In this document: piece after piece, positions 13,801 to 21,410 of the stretch
Position numbering within the stretch: the stretch's first letter is position 1
Layout: each line of letters opens with the position of its first letter
Virus record (IMG/VR): IMGVR_UViG_3300046314_000558
Span: 1 to 64,000 of that record
From: a virus
Reading direction: 5' to 3' (one strand)
Length of the DNA stretch: 64,000 nucleotides
The notes under the pieces: model-generated
What the model saw: the letters and a program-made list of their open reading frames with translations, nothing else
What the model was told of the DNA's origin: nothing
The model's database searches: none
Program-made: the position numbers and the translations under genes

Positions 13801-14157
13801 TTATTTTCGCATTGCACGGACAAGCTGATCGGTTAGACCACGAATAACTTGTTTGTAGCTATTAACTGCCTGACGCTGACCAGGCAACCACTCTGGTCTA
13901 AGAGTCATTGCCAGCTCCTCATCATAGGTTATTAGCACCGGTTTTGTAGTGCCATCCTTCCAACGTAGTCGTTCACAGTAGATGGTAACAACTTGCGGTT
14001 GTTTGTAGTCAGGTGGCTCTGTGGATACTGTAAGCCGTGGTGGCTGCATAACAGCCACGCGCACAGCACCCACCCGTTCCATTTGCTCTAGTAACCATAC
14101 CGGAAGATCAATTACGGTAATTGGCTCAAAGTCTTCTGTATAGATTACTACGTTCAT
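13801..14157 (-). CDS. hypothetical protein, 118 aa
   Basis: 118 aa. Begins MNVVIYTEDFEPITVIDLP, a pattern shared with several small phage proteins that follow thyX; C-terminus helical and basic. Function unknown. Confidence 0.65.
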   Translation of the reverse strand: MNVVIYTEDFEPITVIDLPVWLLEQMERVGAVRVAVMQPPRLTVSTEPPDYKQPQVVTIYCERLRWKDGTTKPVLITYDEELAMTLRPEWLPGQRQAVNSYKQVIRGLTDQLVRAMRK

Positions 14158-14158
14158 A

Positions 14159-15085
14159 TTACCACCGTGCTTCGTTTGGAATTAATTTGCGGAACTGAAT
14201 CCAGCCACGTAGGTTGCCTGACCACAAGTCACTGTTAGCACTTACGTGTGTAACACCTGGTTCCCATGTTTCTGGCTCAAACCTGCACATGGCGTCCACG
14301 TTCATAGGTGTAGCCTGATGTTCCACGGGGCTAGCATGAGCAGGTTCTGACTCGATAAGTTGCTGATAAATTTTGAGTGCTTTATCATAGCTATCATCAT
14401 TTTTGCGATAGCTAACCTGAGCGCAACAACTAGCACTAATGATCTTAGCATCTTCAAGGCTAATGCGGTTAAGGTGGTGGTCAAAATACTGTAATTCGCC
14501 AGTGGGTATATAAGTAGCTATTGTAATATAGGGAAGATGCCACTCACCTGGCTTAAGTGCCACTGGTTTACTAGCATTGTATGCTGCGTGCATTTTTCGT
14601 GCAAGCTCAGCAATCTCAGGTTGTGCATCAGCATGATCACGCAACCAAAAGAAGTTTGCCCACTCAGTGCCAGAAATCACAGTTTTCATAATCATCCAAG
14701 GCTCTGTGATGCGATTGGTGATTTGCTTGTGCAAGTTAAGGTCTGCAAACTGTTGTGCATACTCTAGTGCACTATCTCGTGCTTGCTCCCAAATCATGAA
14801 TGCTTCAACTGTGTCTGATGCGTCCAGGGTTTCTTTGGCTTTCATGCCAGGTTGATTAACACCCCACGACACTGGTGTTGCAGTATTAGCACGGATATGC
14901 TCATGCATTGCTTTCACAGGAATAGCCCGCGAACTAGCCGAATTCTTTGACAACATTCGGTGAGTGTTCAACTCAGCAAGAATAAAACGAGGGTACTCAA
15001 TCTCCATGGTAGTCATACGTGTACCACATGGTGCAACTGAGTCAGAAATAATTTTAGCTGTAATAAGGTCTTTAGGAGAGTTCAT
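14159..15085 (-). CDS. thyX: FAD-dependent thymidylate synthase ThyX
   Basis: 308 aa. Converts dUMP to dTMP using methylene-THF, FAD and NADPH. The ThyX motif region is visible as ELNTHRMLSKNSASSRAIP at about residues 38-56, a phage variant of RHRxxSxNxxSxR. The conserved HASPxEH block appears near residue 260 (HASPVEHQATP). Somewhat longer than typical bacterial ThyX, as in phage forms. It supplies dTMP alongside the dUTPase and RNR at 49-51 kb. Confidence 0.9.
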   Translation of the reverse strand: MNSPKDLITAKIISDSVAPCGTRMTTMEIEYPRFILAELNTHRMLSKNSASSRAIPVKAMHEHIRANTATPVSWGVNQPGMKAKETLDASDTVEAFMIWEQARDSALEYAQQFADLNLHKQITNRITEPWMIMKTVISGTEWANFFWLRDHADAQPEIAELARKMHAAYNASKPVALKPGEWHLPYITIATYIPTGELQYFDHHLNRISLEDAKIISASCCAQVSYRKNDDSYDKALKIYQQLIESEPAHASPVEHQATPMNVDAMCRFEPETWEPGVTHVSANSDLWSGNLRGWIQFRKLIPNEARW

Positions 15086-15254
15086 TGATTGTAATAGTTA
15101 GTGGTAGTTGTGAAGTTTCGCCAAACAGGGCAAAGTATTCGTGTGTTTCATCTACGTAGTGTTCCACCCATAAACCATACTTACCAGCAAGTTTATAGTT
15201 GTAGTCTACTAGCAGGCATGTTTTGCGTATTTCATTGTAGCTTTGGTTAGCCAT
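15072..15254 (-). CDS. hypothetical protein, 60 aa
   Basis: 60 aa, beta-rich and aromatic (YGLWVEHYVDETHEYFALFG). Overlaps thyX by 14 nt and the next gene by 8 nt. Not recognised. Confidence 0.65.
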   Translation of the reverse strand: MANQSYNEIRKTCLLVDYNYKLAGKYGLWVEHYVDETHEYFALFGETSQLPLTITINELS

Positions 15255-15414
15255 AACAGTGAAACTCCAGGTAAGCTATAACTTTGTCTTCTGGAGCATC
15301 ACACGGGCACAGGCCCTCAAACGCCATATTTGGGCTATTCCACCAAGCGTTTACAAGTTCTGTGCTGCCAACAAGTGCAAATATCAAACAATTAATATAA
15401 TCTGTGGTAATCAT
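15247..15414 (-). CDS. small protein resembling MbcA/ParS/Xre toxin-binding domains, 55 aa
   Basis: 55 aa. The pattern GSTELVNAWWNSPNMAFEG followed by a short helix and LEFHCYG matches small phage proteins related to the antitoxin C-terminal toxin-binding domain. No toxin partner is next to it. The resemblance is from memory and moderate. Confidence 0.55.
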   Translation of the reverse strand: MITTDYINCLIFALVGSTELVNAWWNSPNMAFEGLCPCDAPEDKVIAYLEFHCYG

Positions 15415-16175
15415 ACCTCAACTACCTTGTGTGGATCAAAGCCGTTGGTTTCTGTTTCGCCTGAACCATAGTAACCGTGTGGGTTACAAACTAGTCGTGT
15501 AGAGCCGCAAAACTTGTCAACAGCGTCATGTGTGTGCCCAAAAAGCCAAGTAACGTTATTGAATGTTTTAATTTTTGACTCCAAGTCATTGGCAAAGTAT
15601 GGGTTCAAGCTAGAGAATCTTGGGTCTCGATACTTATCAGCAACGCAACTGTCTGTGGGTAAAAAGTGTGTTACAACAACACAAGGTTTATCTTGGTGTT
15701 TAAAAGTCTCACTGCTAATAAACTCCCAGTCGTCACTGAACCTTTGCTTAGCATGACTTGTAGTAAAGCCTTTAATGTATTTAAAGTCCGCAATACTACG
15801 TTTAGCGGCGGTTTCTGCAAACCAGTCGTCACGGAAGTTAGTCCACAATGTGGCTCCAATAAATTGAATCCCGTTAATATCAACGCTGTTACCGTTCAAG
15901 TAGTGCACACCATCAAGTTGTGCACACTTGTCTGCAATCTTTTGGTTAAAGTCATCAAAGCTGGTACCATAGTACTCGTGGTTACCTGGCACATACACAA
16001 TATGTGGAAAGCCACAGTCACGGAAGTGACGGATAACGTCCATGGTGTTTGTTGAGCCTGATGCAATATCGCCAGCAAGAACTAAGACGTCTTCGCCACG
16101 ATATTCACTCATGGCATGAGTTTTGTATGGTAGTCGAAACTCTGTGTGTAGGTCTGATAGTAGTCTGATCTTCAT
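15411..16175 (-). CDS. calcineurin-like metallophosphoesterase
   Basis: 254 aa. Metal-binding motifs in order: SDLHTE (residues 7-12), LAGDIA (about 33-38), GNHEYY (about 64-69), VVTHFLP (about 169), and FGHTHD (about 212-217). This is a complete dimetal phosphoesterase; the substrate (nucleotide, RNA cap, or protein) is unknown. Distinct from the SbcD-like enzyme at 44.4 kb. Confidence 0.85.
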   Translation of the reverse strand: MKIRLLSDLHTEFRLPYKTHAMSEYRGEDVLVLAGDIASGSTNTMDVIRHFRDCGFPHIVYVPGNHEYYGTSFDDFNQKIADKCAQLDGVHYLNGNSVDINGIQFIGATLWTNFRDDWFAETAAKRSIADFKYIKGFTTSHAKQRFSDDWEFISSETFKHQDKPCVVVTHFLPTDSCVADKYRDPRFSSLNPYFANDLESKIKTFNNVTWLFGHTHDAVDKFCGSTRLVCNPHGYYGSGETETNGFDPHKVVEV

Positions 16176-16220
16176 AATTTTTTCCTTGTGCCACTATTAT
16201 AGCAGACACAACTCATACTT

Positions 16221-16676
16221 TCAACTGTAAAAAATATGATTTCCAATTACAGCTACTACTTGCTTGCTTCGGTTCCAACGTGGCTTTACTTTGTGGGTGT
16301 GAAAATAAATGGCTTCAAAGTTTGGCAGGCGTACGCCTTGAGTTAATACTGCACGAGCAATAACCATGCTAGCTTGCCAGGCTTTGGAGTCCTTGACCTT
16401 TTTGCGCTTGTCCAGCGTCCACGAAAACTGACGGTGCGCGTGTACAACGCCACACACAGTTGGTTGAAAACGGCCACTACGCACACGATTAACAGTAACC
16501 TGTGCAACAGCAAGCTGACCCTCAAGCGATTCACCTCGGGCTTCGTGATAAATATTACGGGCAAGACAGTCTATGTCTGTGGTGCTGGCCCACTTAGTCA
16601 CAGTTTGCGGGATTGTACTCAAGGCTAGAGTCGCCGGAAGTAGTGCGCAAATTATTCCTAGTTTTAATGTTTTCAT
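16221..16676 (-). CDS. secreted cell-wall hydrolase (SleB/CwlJ-type)
   Basis: 151 aa. The N-terminal signal-peptide-like segment covers about residues 1-20. The hydrolase-2 core follows: CLARNIYHEARGESLEGQLA (catalytic Glu in YHEA), VTVNRVRSG, VCGVV and HRQFSWT. In this family the enzyme cleaves peptidoglycan glycan strands. It lies far from the endolysin/spanin cassette at 59.9-61.2 kb, so a role in early wall remodelling or infection is possible. Confidence 0.85.
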   Translation of the reverse strand: MKTLKLGIICALLPATLALSTIPQTVTKWASTTDIDCLARNIYHEARGESLEGQLAVAQVTVNRVRSGRFQPTVCGVVHAHRQFSWTLDKRKKVKDSKAWQASMVIARAVLTQGVRLPNFEAIYFHTHKVKPRWNRSKQVVAVIGNHIFYS

Positions 16677-16788
16677 TTAATATCTCCATTAGCGCATCAA
16701 AACTACGTTGCTCAAGGTCTGTGCCTTGGCCACTGTCCAAACGCTCAGCTAGATGTTGTAGCAGTATTGATAGTTCGAAGTGTTTCAT
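16594..16788 (-). CDS. small helical protein, 64 aa
   Basis: 64 aa starting MKHFELSILLQHLAERLDSG. It overlaps the hydrolase start by 83 nt and the upstream gene by 44 nt. Not recognised; such long overlaps lower confidence. Confidence 0.5.
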   Translation of the reverse strand: MKHFELSILLQHLAERLDSGQGTDLEQRSFDALMEILNENIKTRNNLRTTSGDSSLEYNPANCD

Positions 16789-16999
16789 ATTGTTGCGCAA
16801 GTTCATTTAGTTGATTTTGCAGGCTGTTGACTACAGCACTAGAATGTTGCAGTTGCTTGTCCATGTGTATGATAACATCAGCTGCTTTAATCATCAGGTG
16901 ATTGGGTGGACGATTTACTTGATAAGGGTCGTTATCCCCATCTTGTACCGTATAACTATCGCCGTGCTTTAGACGTTGTACTAGCAGATTAATATCCAT
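16745..16999 (-). CDS. hypothetical protein with coiled-coil tail, 84 aa
   Basis: ATG 16999 is just downstream of a promoter (17030-17058). The C-terminal half (VVNSLQNQLNELAQQYETLR) is a predicted coiled coil. Not recognised. Confidence 0.6.
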   Translation of the reverse strand: MDINLLVQRLKHGDSYTVQDGDNDPYQVNRPPNHLMIKAADVIIHMDKQLQHSSAVVNSLQNQLNELAQQYETLRTINTATTSS

Positions 17000-17029
17000 A
17001 ATCTCTTTTAATTTTAAAGTTGAATGTAC

Positions 17030-17058
17030 ATTATAACCCAAACGGCTATGCGTGGCAA
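17030..17058 (-). promoter_or_regulatory. minus-strand promoter
   Basis: TTGCCA (17058-17053), 17 bp, TATAAT (17035-17030). Divergent from the + promoter at 17105-17133. Confidence 0.7.
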
Positions 17059-17104
17059 GCATAAATTTTTATAATGGGTTTGACCAGCACAAAAAATTTT
17101 GTTG

Positions 17105-17133
17105 TTGACTTTGAGTGGTGTAACTGATATAAT
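17105..17133 (+). promoter_or_regulatory. plus-strand promoter
   Basis: TTGACT, 17 bp, TATAAT (17128-17133); starts the + operon through 18337. Confidence 0.8.
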
Positions 17134-17162
17134 AACTGATCTGGTACACACGGGCTCTAATT

Positions 17163-17309
17163 ATGACACTCAGCGAGTTTATAAAAACATACGCACTTCA
17201 AGCGTATCTTGACTTTTGCAAGCGCAATAAGCTAACGCCCAAAGTAGACGTTGTACCCGAGCCAGAAACAAAAATATGTGCCCTACTAAAGAAAAAACCA
17301 AATGCCTAA
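17163..17309 (+). CDS. small hypothetical protein, 48 aa
   Basis: 48 aa, N-terminal helix then a Lys/Pro-rich tail. First gene after the promoter; overlaps the next gene by 8 nt. Not recognised. Confidence 0.55.
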   Translation: MTLSEFIKTYALQAYLDFCKRNKLTPKVDVVPEPETKICALLKKKPNA

Positions 17310-17709
17310 AACAGAAGAATTTACCGCAACACTAGAACATCAAACAGTATTTGGAGAGTTTCCGCAGCCAGAAGACAGACCTCCTGCTACTGCAATTAAG
17401 TTTGATACAGACAAACTACCACTACACTTGTTGAGCACAGAAGCCATGAATCAAACAGCGGCTGTGCTGAAATTTGGCGCACAAAAATACGCAGAACACA
17501 ACTGGCGCAATGGCTTCGACTGGAGCCGACCCTTAAGCGCAGCAATGCGGCATATTACAGCATTTAATGATGGTGAAGATAAGGACCCTGAATCGGGCTT
17601 ATCGCACCTGGCTCACGCAGCCTGCTGTATTATGTTCCTCCTAGAATTTGAGAAGACTCACCCACACTTAGATGACCGATACAAGCCCCCAGTACAGAAG
17701 ACTAGTTAA
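17302..17709 (+). CDS. dATP/dGTP diphosphohydrolase-like protein (MazG-related)
   Basis: 135 aa. The core FGAQKYAEHNWRNGFDWSRP followed by MRHITAFNDGEDKDPESG and SHLAHAACCIMFLL is the signature of the phage dATP/dGTP diphosphohydrolase N-terminal family. Members adjust deoxynucleotide pools, in some phages to favour modified bases. No base-modification genes were recognised in this window. Overlaps both neighbours. Confidence 0.8.
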   Translation: MPKTEEFTATLEHQTVFGEFPQPEDRPPATAIKFDTDKLPLHLLSTEAMNQTAAVLKFGAQKYAEHNWRNGFDWSRPLSAAMRHITAFNDGEDKDPESGLSHLAHAACCIMFLLEFEKTHPHLDDRYKPPVQKTS

Positions 17710-17905
17710 ACAACTTGTTGGTACACGTAAAACCCTTACCCAAGCCTGTCGCGATGCTGACATGGACATAGAGGACGTTGATGACTACTACTTGGGCCAA
17801 GTAGTACAGCAATGCTCGCATTGTGATATTTGGGGTACGCAGCACAAACCCGACAGTGATCTTAATCCTGTGTGTGCTCTTTGTTTAAGACTAGTAGGTG
17901 CATAA
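17672..17905 (+). CDS. small Cys-rich putative zinc-binding protein, 77 aa
   Basis: 77 aa. CSHC near residue 48 and CALC near residue 69 form a CxxC...CxxC pair. The N-terminus is helical. Starts inside the preceding gene (38-nt overlap). Function unknown. Confidence 0.65.
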   Translation: MTDTSPQYRRLVKQLVGTRKTLTQACRDADMDIEDVDDYYLGQVVQQCSHCDIWGTQHKPDSDLNPVCALCLRLVGA

Positions 17906-18337
17906 ATGACAGATTTTTTTACAATGATGAGCGCTGGTCGCCAAATTCCAGCAGACCAGCAAGTAAGACTTATTCCCAGCAATCAGGGTGCATACTTGCG
18001 CTGGTTGTTTGTTGACGAAGCAGGAACATTGCGCAGTGCCACAGCAGCCTGGCTTGCAGGGTTTGTAGACATTAATGCACGTGCTGCAGGGTGTGTTCCA
18101 CAACAGGCACTTGTACCACTAACACTGCAGTTAACAACGTGGGCACAAAATATTGTATTCATGGATCAAGAAAGCTACGACACAACCATGGCGCTACTTA
18201 CGCCCTATGAAGGTGACCGTTTAAGTGTGCAAGGCAAGTCTGTGATACTTGACATACCCAATAGCTACTTCTTCCGCCAGCCAGAACTGGTAAGCTTGCT
18301 AAAACAAAAGATTCCAGAGCTAAATCCCGTAGTATAA
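17906..18337 (+). CDS. inactive LMW-phosphatase-like protein
   Basis: 143 aa, clearly paralogous to the protein at 19400 (LRWLFVDEAGTLRSATAA versus PRWLFVCSAGLLRSPTGA). The CX5R loop of low-molecular-weight tyrosine phosphatases is kept in shape, but the nucleophile Cys is Asp at about residue 37, so catalysis by the known mechanism is unlikely. The later block TTWAQNIVFM matches INWAQKIVFV of the paralog. Confidence 0.75.
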   Translation: MTDFFTMMSAGRQIPADQQVRLIPSNQGAYLRWLFVDEAGTLRSATAAWLAGFVDINARAAGCVPQQALVPLTLQLTTWAQNIVFMDQESYDTTMALLTPYEGDRLSVQGKSVILDIPNSYFFRQPELVSLLKQKIPELNPVV

Positions 18338-18345
18338 AAACACAT

Positions 18346-18374
18346 TTGACAAACCGCAACTAATCAGCTATAAT
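18346..18374 (+). promoter_or_regulatory. perfect consensus promoter
   Basis: TTGACA (18346-18351), 17 bp, TATAAT (18369-18374) ahead of uvsE. Confidence 0.85.
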
Positions 18375-18402
18375 AGACGCTTAACTAAATAAAACGCACA
18401 CA

Positions 18403-19395
18403 ATGTTCAATCAAAATATCCCTCGCATCGGCTTTGCTTGTAAAATTCAAACCGATCACGATACAGCACATCCTGACTTGAATACCAAGTCTACTACAAT
18501 CAGCTATCTTGCTCGTCAGACTGAAGACGCGGCACGATCAAAGCTGTGGGGTTTGCTTGACCATAACTTGAATGCGTTTTATCGTCAACTCAAGTGGGTT
18601 GCCAAGCAGCCCGTTGAAAAGCGTATGTTCAGAATCACGTCGGATTTATTGCCAGCATATACTCATGATGACTATATGCCGTTCTACTTTCAACCAGATG
18701 TAGTTGCCAAGATTGAAGCACACCTGAGTATGTGCGGTGACTTTGCCCGCGAGCACGATATTCGACTCAGCTTTCACCCCGGCCAGTTCTGCGTACTTGC
18801 CAGCGATAATCCTGGCATTGTTGAAAATTCCATTATGGAATTTGAGTACCATGCCGACCTGATTCGTTACATGGGCTACGGCAAAACATTCCAAGACTTC
18901 AAGTGCAATGTACACGTAGGCGGCAAGCAAGGCCCGGCAGGTATCAAAGCTGCCATGCGCAGGCTTAGCCCAGAAGCACGCAATTGCCTAACAATCGAAA
19001 ACGCCGAGTTTACATGGGGCATTGATGCCAGCCTAGAGCTGGTAGACACTTGTGCGCTAGTGCTTGACATTCACCACCACTGGATTAACTGTGGCGAGTA
19101 CATCGAACCAACTGACTCTCGCTTCAAGCGTTTGTGTGATAGTTGGCGTGGTGTACGTCCAGTTATTCATTACAGTGTTAGTCGTGAAGATGTGCTAGTT
19201 GACCTTGACCCTACTATTCGCCCTGACTTAGCTCTCTTGCTAGACTGCAACTTTACCAAAGCTAAACTTCGCGCTCACAGTGACTACTACTGGAATCAAT
19301 CATGTAATGATTGGGCCTTGACTTTTAGTCCACATGCAGATATAATGTGTGAATCAAAACAAAAGAACTTGGCACGAGATGCCTTACAGCAATAA
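18403..19395 (+). CDS. uvsE: UV damage endonuclease (UvsE/UVDE)
   Basis: 330 aa TIM-barrel enzyme that nicks DNA 5' to UV photoproducts. The family block IRLSFHPGQFCVLASDNPG (about residues 120-138) is clear, followed by EFEYHADLIRYMGYG and NVHVGGKQGP, LTIENAEFTWG, LVLDIHHHW and PVIHYSVSRE, the metal-ligand positions. It probably protects phage DNA in sunlit water (inference). Own consensus promoter. Confidence 0.9.
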   Translation: MFNQNIPRIGFACKIQTDHDTAHPDLNTKSTTISYLARQTEDAARSKLWGLLDHNLNAFYRQLKWVAKQPVEKRMFRITSDLLPAYTHDDYMPFYFQPDVVAKIEAHLSMCGDFAREHDIRLSFHPGQFCVLASDNPGIVENSIMEFEYHADLIRYMGYGKTFQDFKCNVHVGGKQGPAGIKAAMRRLSPEARNCLTIENAEFTWGIDASLELVDTCALVLDIHHHWINCGEYIEPTDSRFKRLCDSWRGVRPVIHYSVSREDVLVDLDPTIRPDLALLLDCNFTKAKLRAHSDYYWNQSCNDWALTFSPHADIMCESKQKNLARDALQQ

Positions 19396-19399
19396 TATT

Positions 19400-19855
19400 A
19401 TGAACCCCAACAATCCAAACTTACGCGAATTTGCAGATGGCACTAAAAACAGCAGTATTTTTACCACCTCAGCCCCCTACGCAAGCCAGTACCAAGGCCA
19501 AGCTCCTCGCTGGTTATTTGTTTGCAGTGCTGGACTACTTCGCAGCCCTACTGGTGCTGCTCTTGCCATTCAACGTGGCATTAACGCTCGTAGTTGCGGC
19601 AGTAACTTTAACTATGCGCTGATTCCTTGTAGTGCCAACTTGATTAACTGGGCACAAAAGATTGTGTTTGTGAATGGTGAGAACTTGTGGCAGCTAGAGG
19701 ATAACTTCCTTGGTCACCGGGAACTGCTGGAACAGATCGAGCTGAAACAGATTGTGCTAAACATTCCAGACAACTTTGAGTACATGGAACCTCAATTGGT
19801 GCAACTGTTCCATGATGAACTGTTTGTACCATACGGTCCAGTTACTACCAAGTAA
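19400..19855 (+). CDS. low-molecular-weight tyrosine-phosphatase-like protein
   Basis: 151 aa from ATG 19400, 4 nt after uvsE; a GTG further upstream is possible. The CX5R loop FVCSAGLLRSPT has Cys42 and Arg48 intact. The general acid Asp is not obvious. Together with 17906 it forms an active/inactive pair. Target protein unknown; the small size suggests a minimal phage phosphatase. Confidence 0.75.
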   Translation: MNPNNPNLREFADGTKNSSIFTTSAPYASQYQGQAPRWLFVCSAGLLRSPTGAALAIQRGINARSCGSNFNYALIPCSANLINWAQKIVFVNGENLWQLEDNFLGHRELLEQIELKQIVLNIPDNFEYMEPQLVQLFHDELFVPYGPVTTK

Positions 19856-19859
19856 TACT

Positions 19860-19935
19860 TCCGGCCTTAGTATAATGGATAATACAGCGGTCTTCTACAC
19901 CGTGAATATGGGTTCGATTCCTGTAGGCCGGACCA
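19860..19935 (+). tRNA. tRNA-Arg(TCT)
   Basis: Acceptor TCCGGCC/GGCCGGA with encoded CCA. Anticodon arm GCGGT-CTTCTAC-ACCGT. T arm with TTCGATT. First tRNA of the cluster, 5 nt after the phosphatase gene. Confidence 0.9.
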
Positions 19936-19949
19936 AGATAAATATTGAC

Positions 19950-19978
19950 TTGATTAATTGCCTGAATCAGATTATAAT
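19950..19978 (+). promoter_or_regulatory. plus-strand promoter
   Basis: TTGATT, 17 bp, TATAAT (19973-19978). The -10 to SD segment (TATAATATAGTCTGATTTGG) recurs at 20332-20351. Confidence 0.75.
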
Positions 19979-20001
19979 ATAGTCTGATTTGGAGAATTAA
20001 T

Positions 20002-20346
20002 ATGAGTAATTATACACCAGACGTTTGGGTTGTCCTAGAGTTCGACCACCCAGACTTGGAAACACCCACACGCAAAGTTTTTGCAGGTTGGTACGGCGGA
20101 TTTGCTGGATCAAATTCATGGCAGCTTAATTCAGGAATTGAAGCCGTGCGTCGTAGTGGCGACTGGTTTGAGTTTGTGGGTTATTCAGGCAGTGTTTACC
20201 GCTGTGGCATGAGCAACTATCACATGAGTAGCCTTATGCAAGGCGTACTAGCCCTTTGGCTTAAACAAGCTGATCAGCGTGGTGATACCCAAATCCGTAT
20301 TTTGACACTTGATGAAGTTCTTGAAATGCCTTATAATATAGTCTGA
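20002..20346 (+). CDS. hypothetical phage protein, 114 aa
   Basis: 114 aa, beta-rich and aromatic (VFAGWYGGFAGSNSWQLNSG; YHMSSLMQGVLALW). SD GGAGA. Not recognised. A promoter for the next gene lies inside its 3' end (20309-20337). Confidence 0.65.
   Translation: MSNYTPDVWVVLEFDHPDLETPTRKVFAGWYGGFAGSNSWQLNSGIEAVRRSGDWFEFVGYSGSVYRCGMSNYHMSSLMQGVLALWLKQADQRGDTQIRILTLDEVLEMPYNIV
20309..20337 (+). promoter_or_regulatory. promoter inside the 3' end of a gene
   Basis: TTGATG, 17 bp, TATAAT (20332-20337). Confidence 0.65.
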
Positions 20347-20358
20347 TTTGGAGATAAT

Positions 20359-20559
20359 ATGGCAGGCTATTCACGCGACTTTTTAATTGATGCTTTCATG
20401 AGCCGTTATATTCACTGCACGAAACTTACTATCGAGCAGTTGGTACGGCTAGAACAAATGGCAAATGATCTTTATGATCGTGTAGGTCGCGACGGCTTTC
20501 GTAGTTATGCCAGCTTAGATGCTGATGCAATTCGAGCGTATAAAAATAGTGTTGACTGA
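20359..20559 (+). CDS. hypothetical protein, 66 aa
   Basis: 66 aa, helical (LTIEQLVRLEQMANDLYDRVG). SD GGAGA. Not recognised. Confidence 0.65.
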   Translation: MAGYSRDFLIDAFMSRYIHCTKLTIEQLVRLEQMANDLYDRVGRDGFRSYASLDADAIRAYKNSVD

Positions 20560-20580
20560 TCGCGGTCTTTACTGTATAAT
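20552..20580 (+). promoter_or_regulatory. plus-strand promoter
   Basis: TTGACT, 17 bp, TATAAT (20575-20580), overlapping the previous stop. Confidence 0.8.
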
Positions 20581-20600
20581 TTGTTCTTTAAAGGATGATT

Positions 20601-20882
20601 ATGGCAACCAAGTTTACATACACAGAAACCGAAGTGCAGGAGATTGTACAAAAGTATCAAAGTGGTGTGGAACTTGCGGTGCTTGCCACAGACTATGACA
20701 AAAGCGTAGCAAGTGTACGTATGAAGTTGGTAAAGCTGGGTGTATACCAAAAAGCAACCACCACTTCATCAAGTACCAAGTCTGAGACAGCGGCAAAGTC
20801 AGGCGAATTTCCCAAAACTAAGTCAGGCGTACTAGCCTACTATAAAAGCTGCGTTGATGCAGTTGGTTATAGTGAATTTTAA
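20601..20882 (+). CDS. small HTH DNA-binding protein, paralog 5
   Basis: 93 aa from ATG 20601, preceded by AAGGA at the right distance. Module: FTYTETEVQEIVQKYQSGVE, then SVASVRMKLVKLGVYQKA and a Ser/Thr/Lys linker with a short C-terminal helix. More diverged than the 0-7 kb copies, closer to 32673. Confidence 0.8.
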   Translation: MATKFTYTETEVQEIVQKYQSGVELAVLATDYDKSVASVRMKLVKLGVYQKATTTSSSTKSETAAKSGEFPKTKSGVLAYYKSCVDAVGYSEF

Positions 20883-20885
20883 TGA

Positions 20886-21068
20886 GTCCCGCTTATGCTT
20901 ACCCAATACATCCCTAGTATCGGGTAGCAAACTTCGAGCGAGGCGGATGCAAGCTCCGTCACTAAAATAAGCGTGTCGCCGTTGTAGAGACAATGCTTGG
21001 ATATTCTAAGATACAACAGGACTGTCGTCCTGGTTCAAGACTGTATGTGGACACTTTAGGGAGTGTCT
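20886..21068 (+). other. structured non-coding spacer with tRNA-like folds
   Basis: A cloverleaf-like fold closes with CGCTTAT (20891-20897) and ATAAGCG (20967-20973). It holds an ACCC/GGGT-ATAC/GTAT hairpin and a GGCGGA-TGCAAGC-TCCGTC arm. A second part has CAGGAC-TGTC-GTCCTG and GGACACT/AGTGTC stems. No tRNA passes inspection; degenerate or atypical tRNA-like RNAs are possible. Confidence 0.45.
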
Positions 21069-21106
21069 CCATATATTAACATATTTTATAGTGTGTTAAT
21101 ATATGG
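21069..21106 (+). repeat. long hairpin A of the tRNA-cluster family
   Basis: Perfect 13-bp arms CCATATATTAACA (21069-21081) and TGTTAATATATGG (21094-21106), 12-nt loop. Its last two bases are the first two of the tRNA-like gene at 21105. Confidence 0.8.
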
Positions 21107-21270
21107 ATCGGTAGCTTAACATGGTTAAAGCACAAAGCCGGCATACCTCCCCTTCACTTAAACGCTCTCCTCTGCCGCAAGCACGAAGCAAACAGTGGCC
21201 TGAATTCGAATACATGGTTTCGGGAAGGTATAATTTTAGCAAGCAGGTTCGAGTCCTGCCCGATCCACCA
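21105..21270 (+). tRNA. interrupted tRNA-like gene, anticodon not identified
   Basis: Acceptor halves match perfectly (GGATCGG 21105-21111; CCGATCC 21260-21266 plus ACCA). A good D arm (TA-GCTT...AAGC-A) follows the 5' end and a good T arm (GCAGG-TTCGAGT-CCTGC) precedes the 3' end. Between them are 110 nt instead of about 22. The extra part carries ATACCTCCC/GGGAAGGTAT and CGGCA/TGCCG pairings. It could be an intron-like insertion or a decaying tRNA. Confidence 0.5.
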
Positions 21271-21339
21271 TAATTTAACACATTAGTGCGAACAATGGCT
21301 CCTATTGCAGCCTAAGTAGTTTAGTGTGTTAAATTATGG
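21268..21339 (+). repeat. long hairpin B of the tRNA-cluster family
   Basis: 15-bp perfect arms CCATAATTTAACACA (21268-21282) and TGTGTTAAATTATGG (21325-21339), 42-nt interior. The 5' arm begins with the CCA of the preceding tRNA-like gene. Confidence 0.85.
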
Positions 21340-21355
21340 GTTTAAAATTTTACAC

Positions 21356-21384
21356 TTGTGGTAAAATTGCTTTTTTGATATAAT
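21356..21384 (+). promoter_or_regulatory. plus-strand promoter
   Basis: TTGTGG, 17 bp, TATAAT (21379-21384). Confidence 0.7.
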
Positions 21385-21410
21385 ACATACTCTTTGAAAG
21401 AAACACAACC

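Noticed and set aside
21105-21270. Group I intron in the tRNA-like gene
   Set aside because: The insertion is under 100 nt, and no P4-P6/P7 core pattern is visible.
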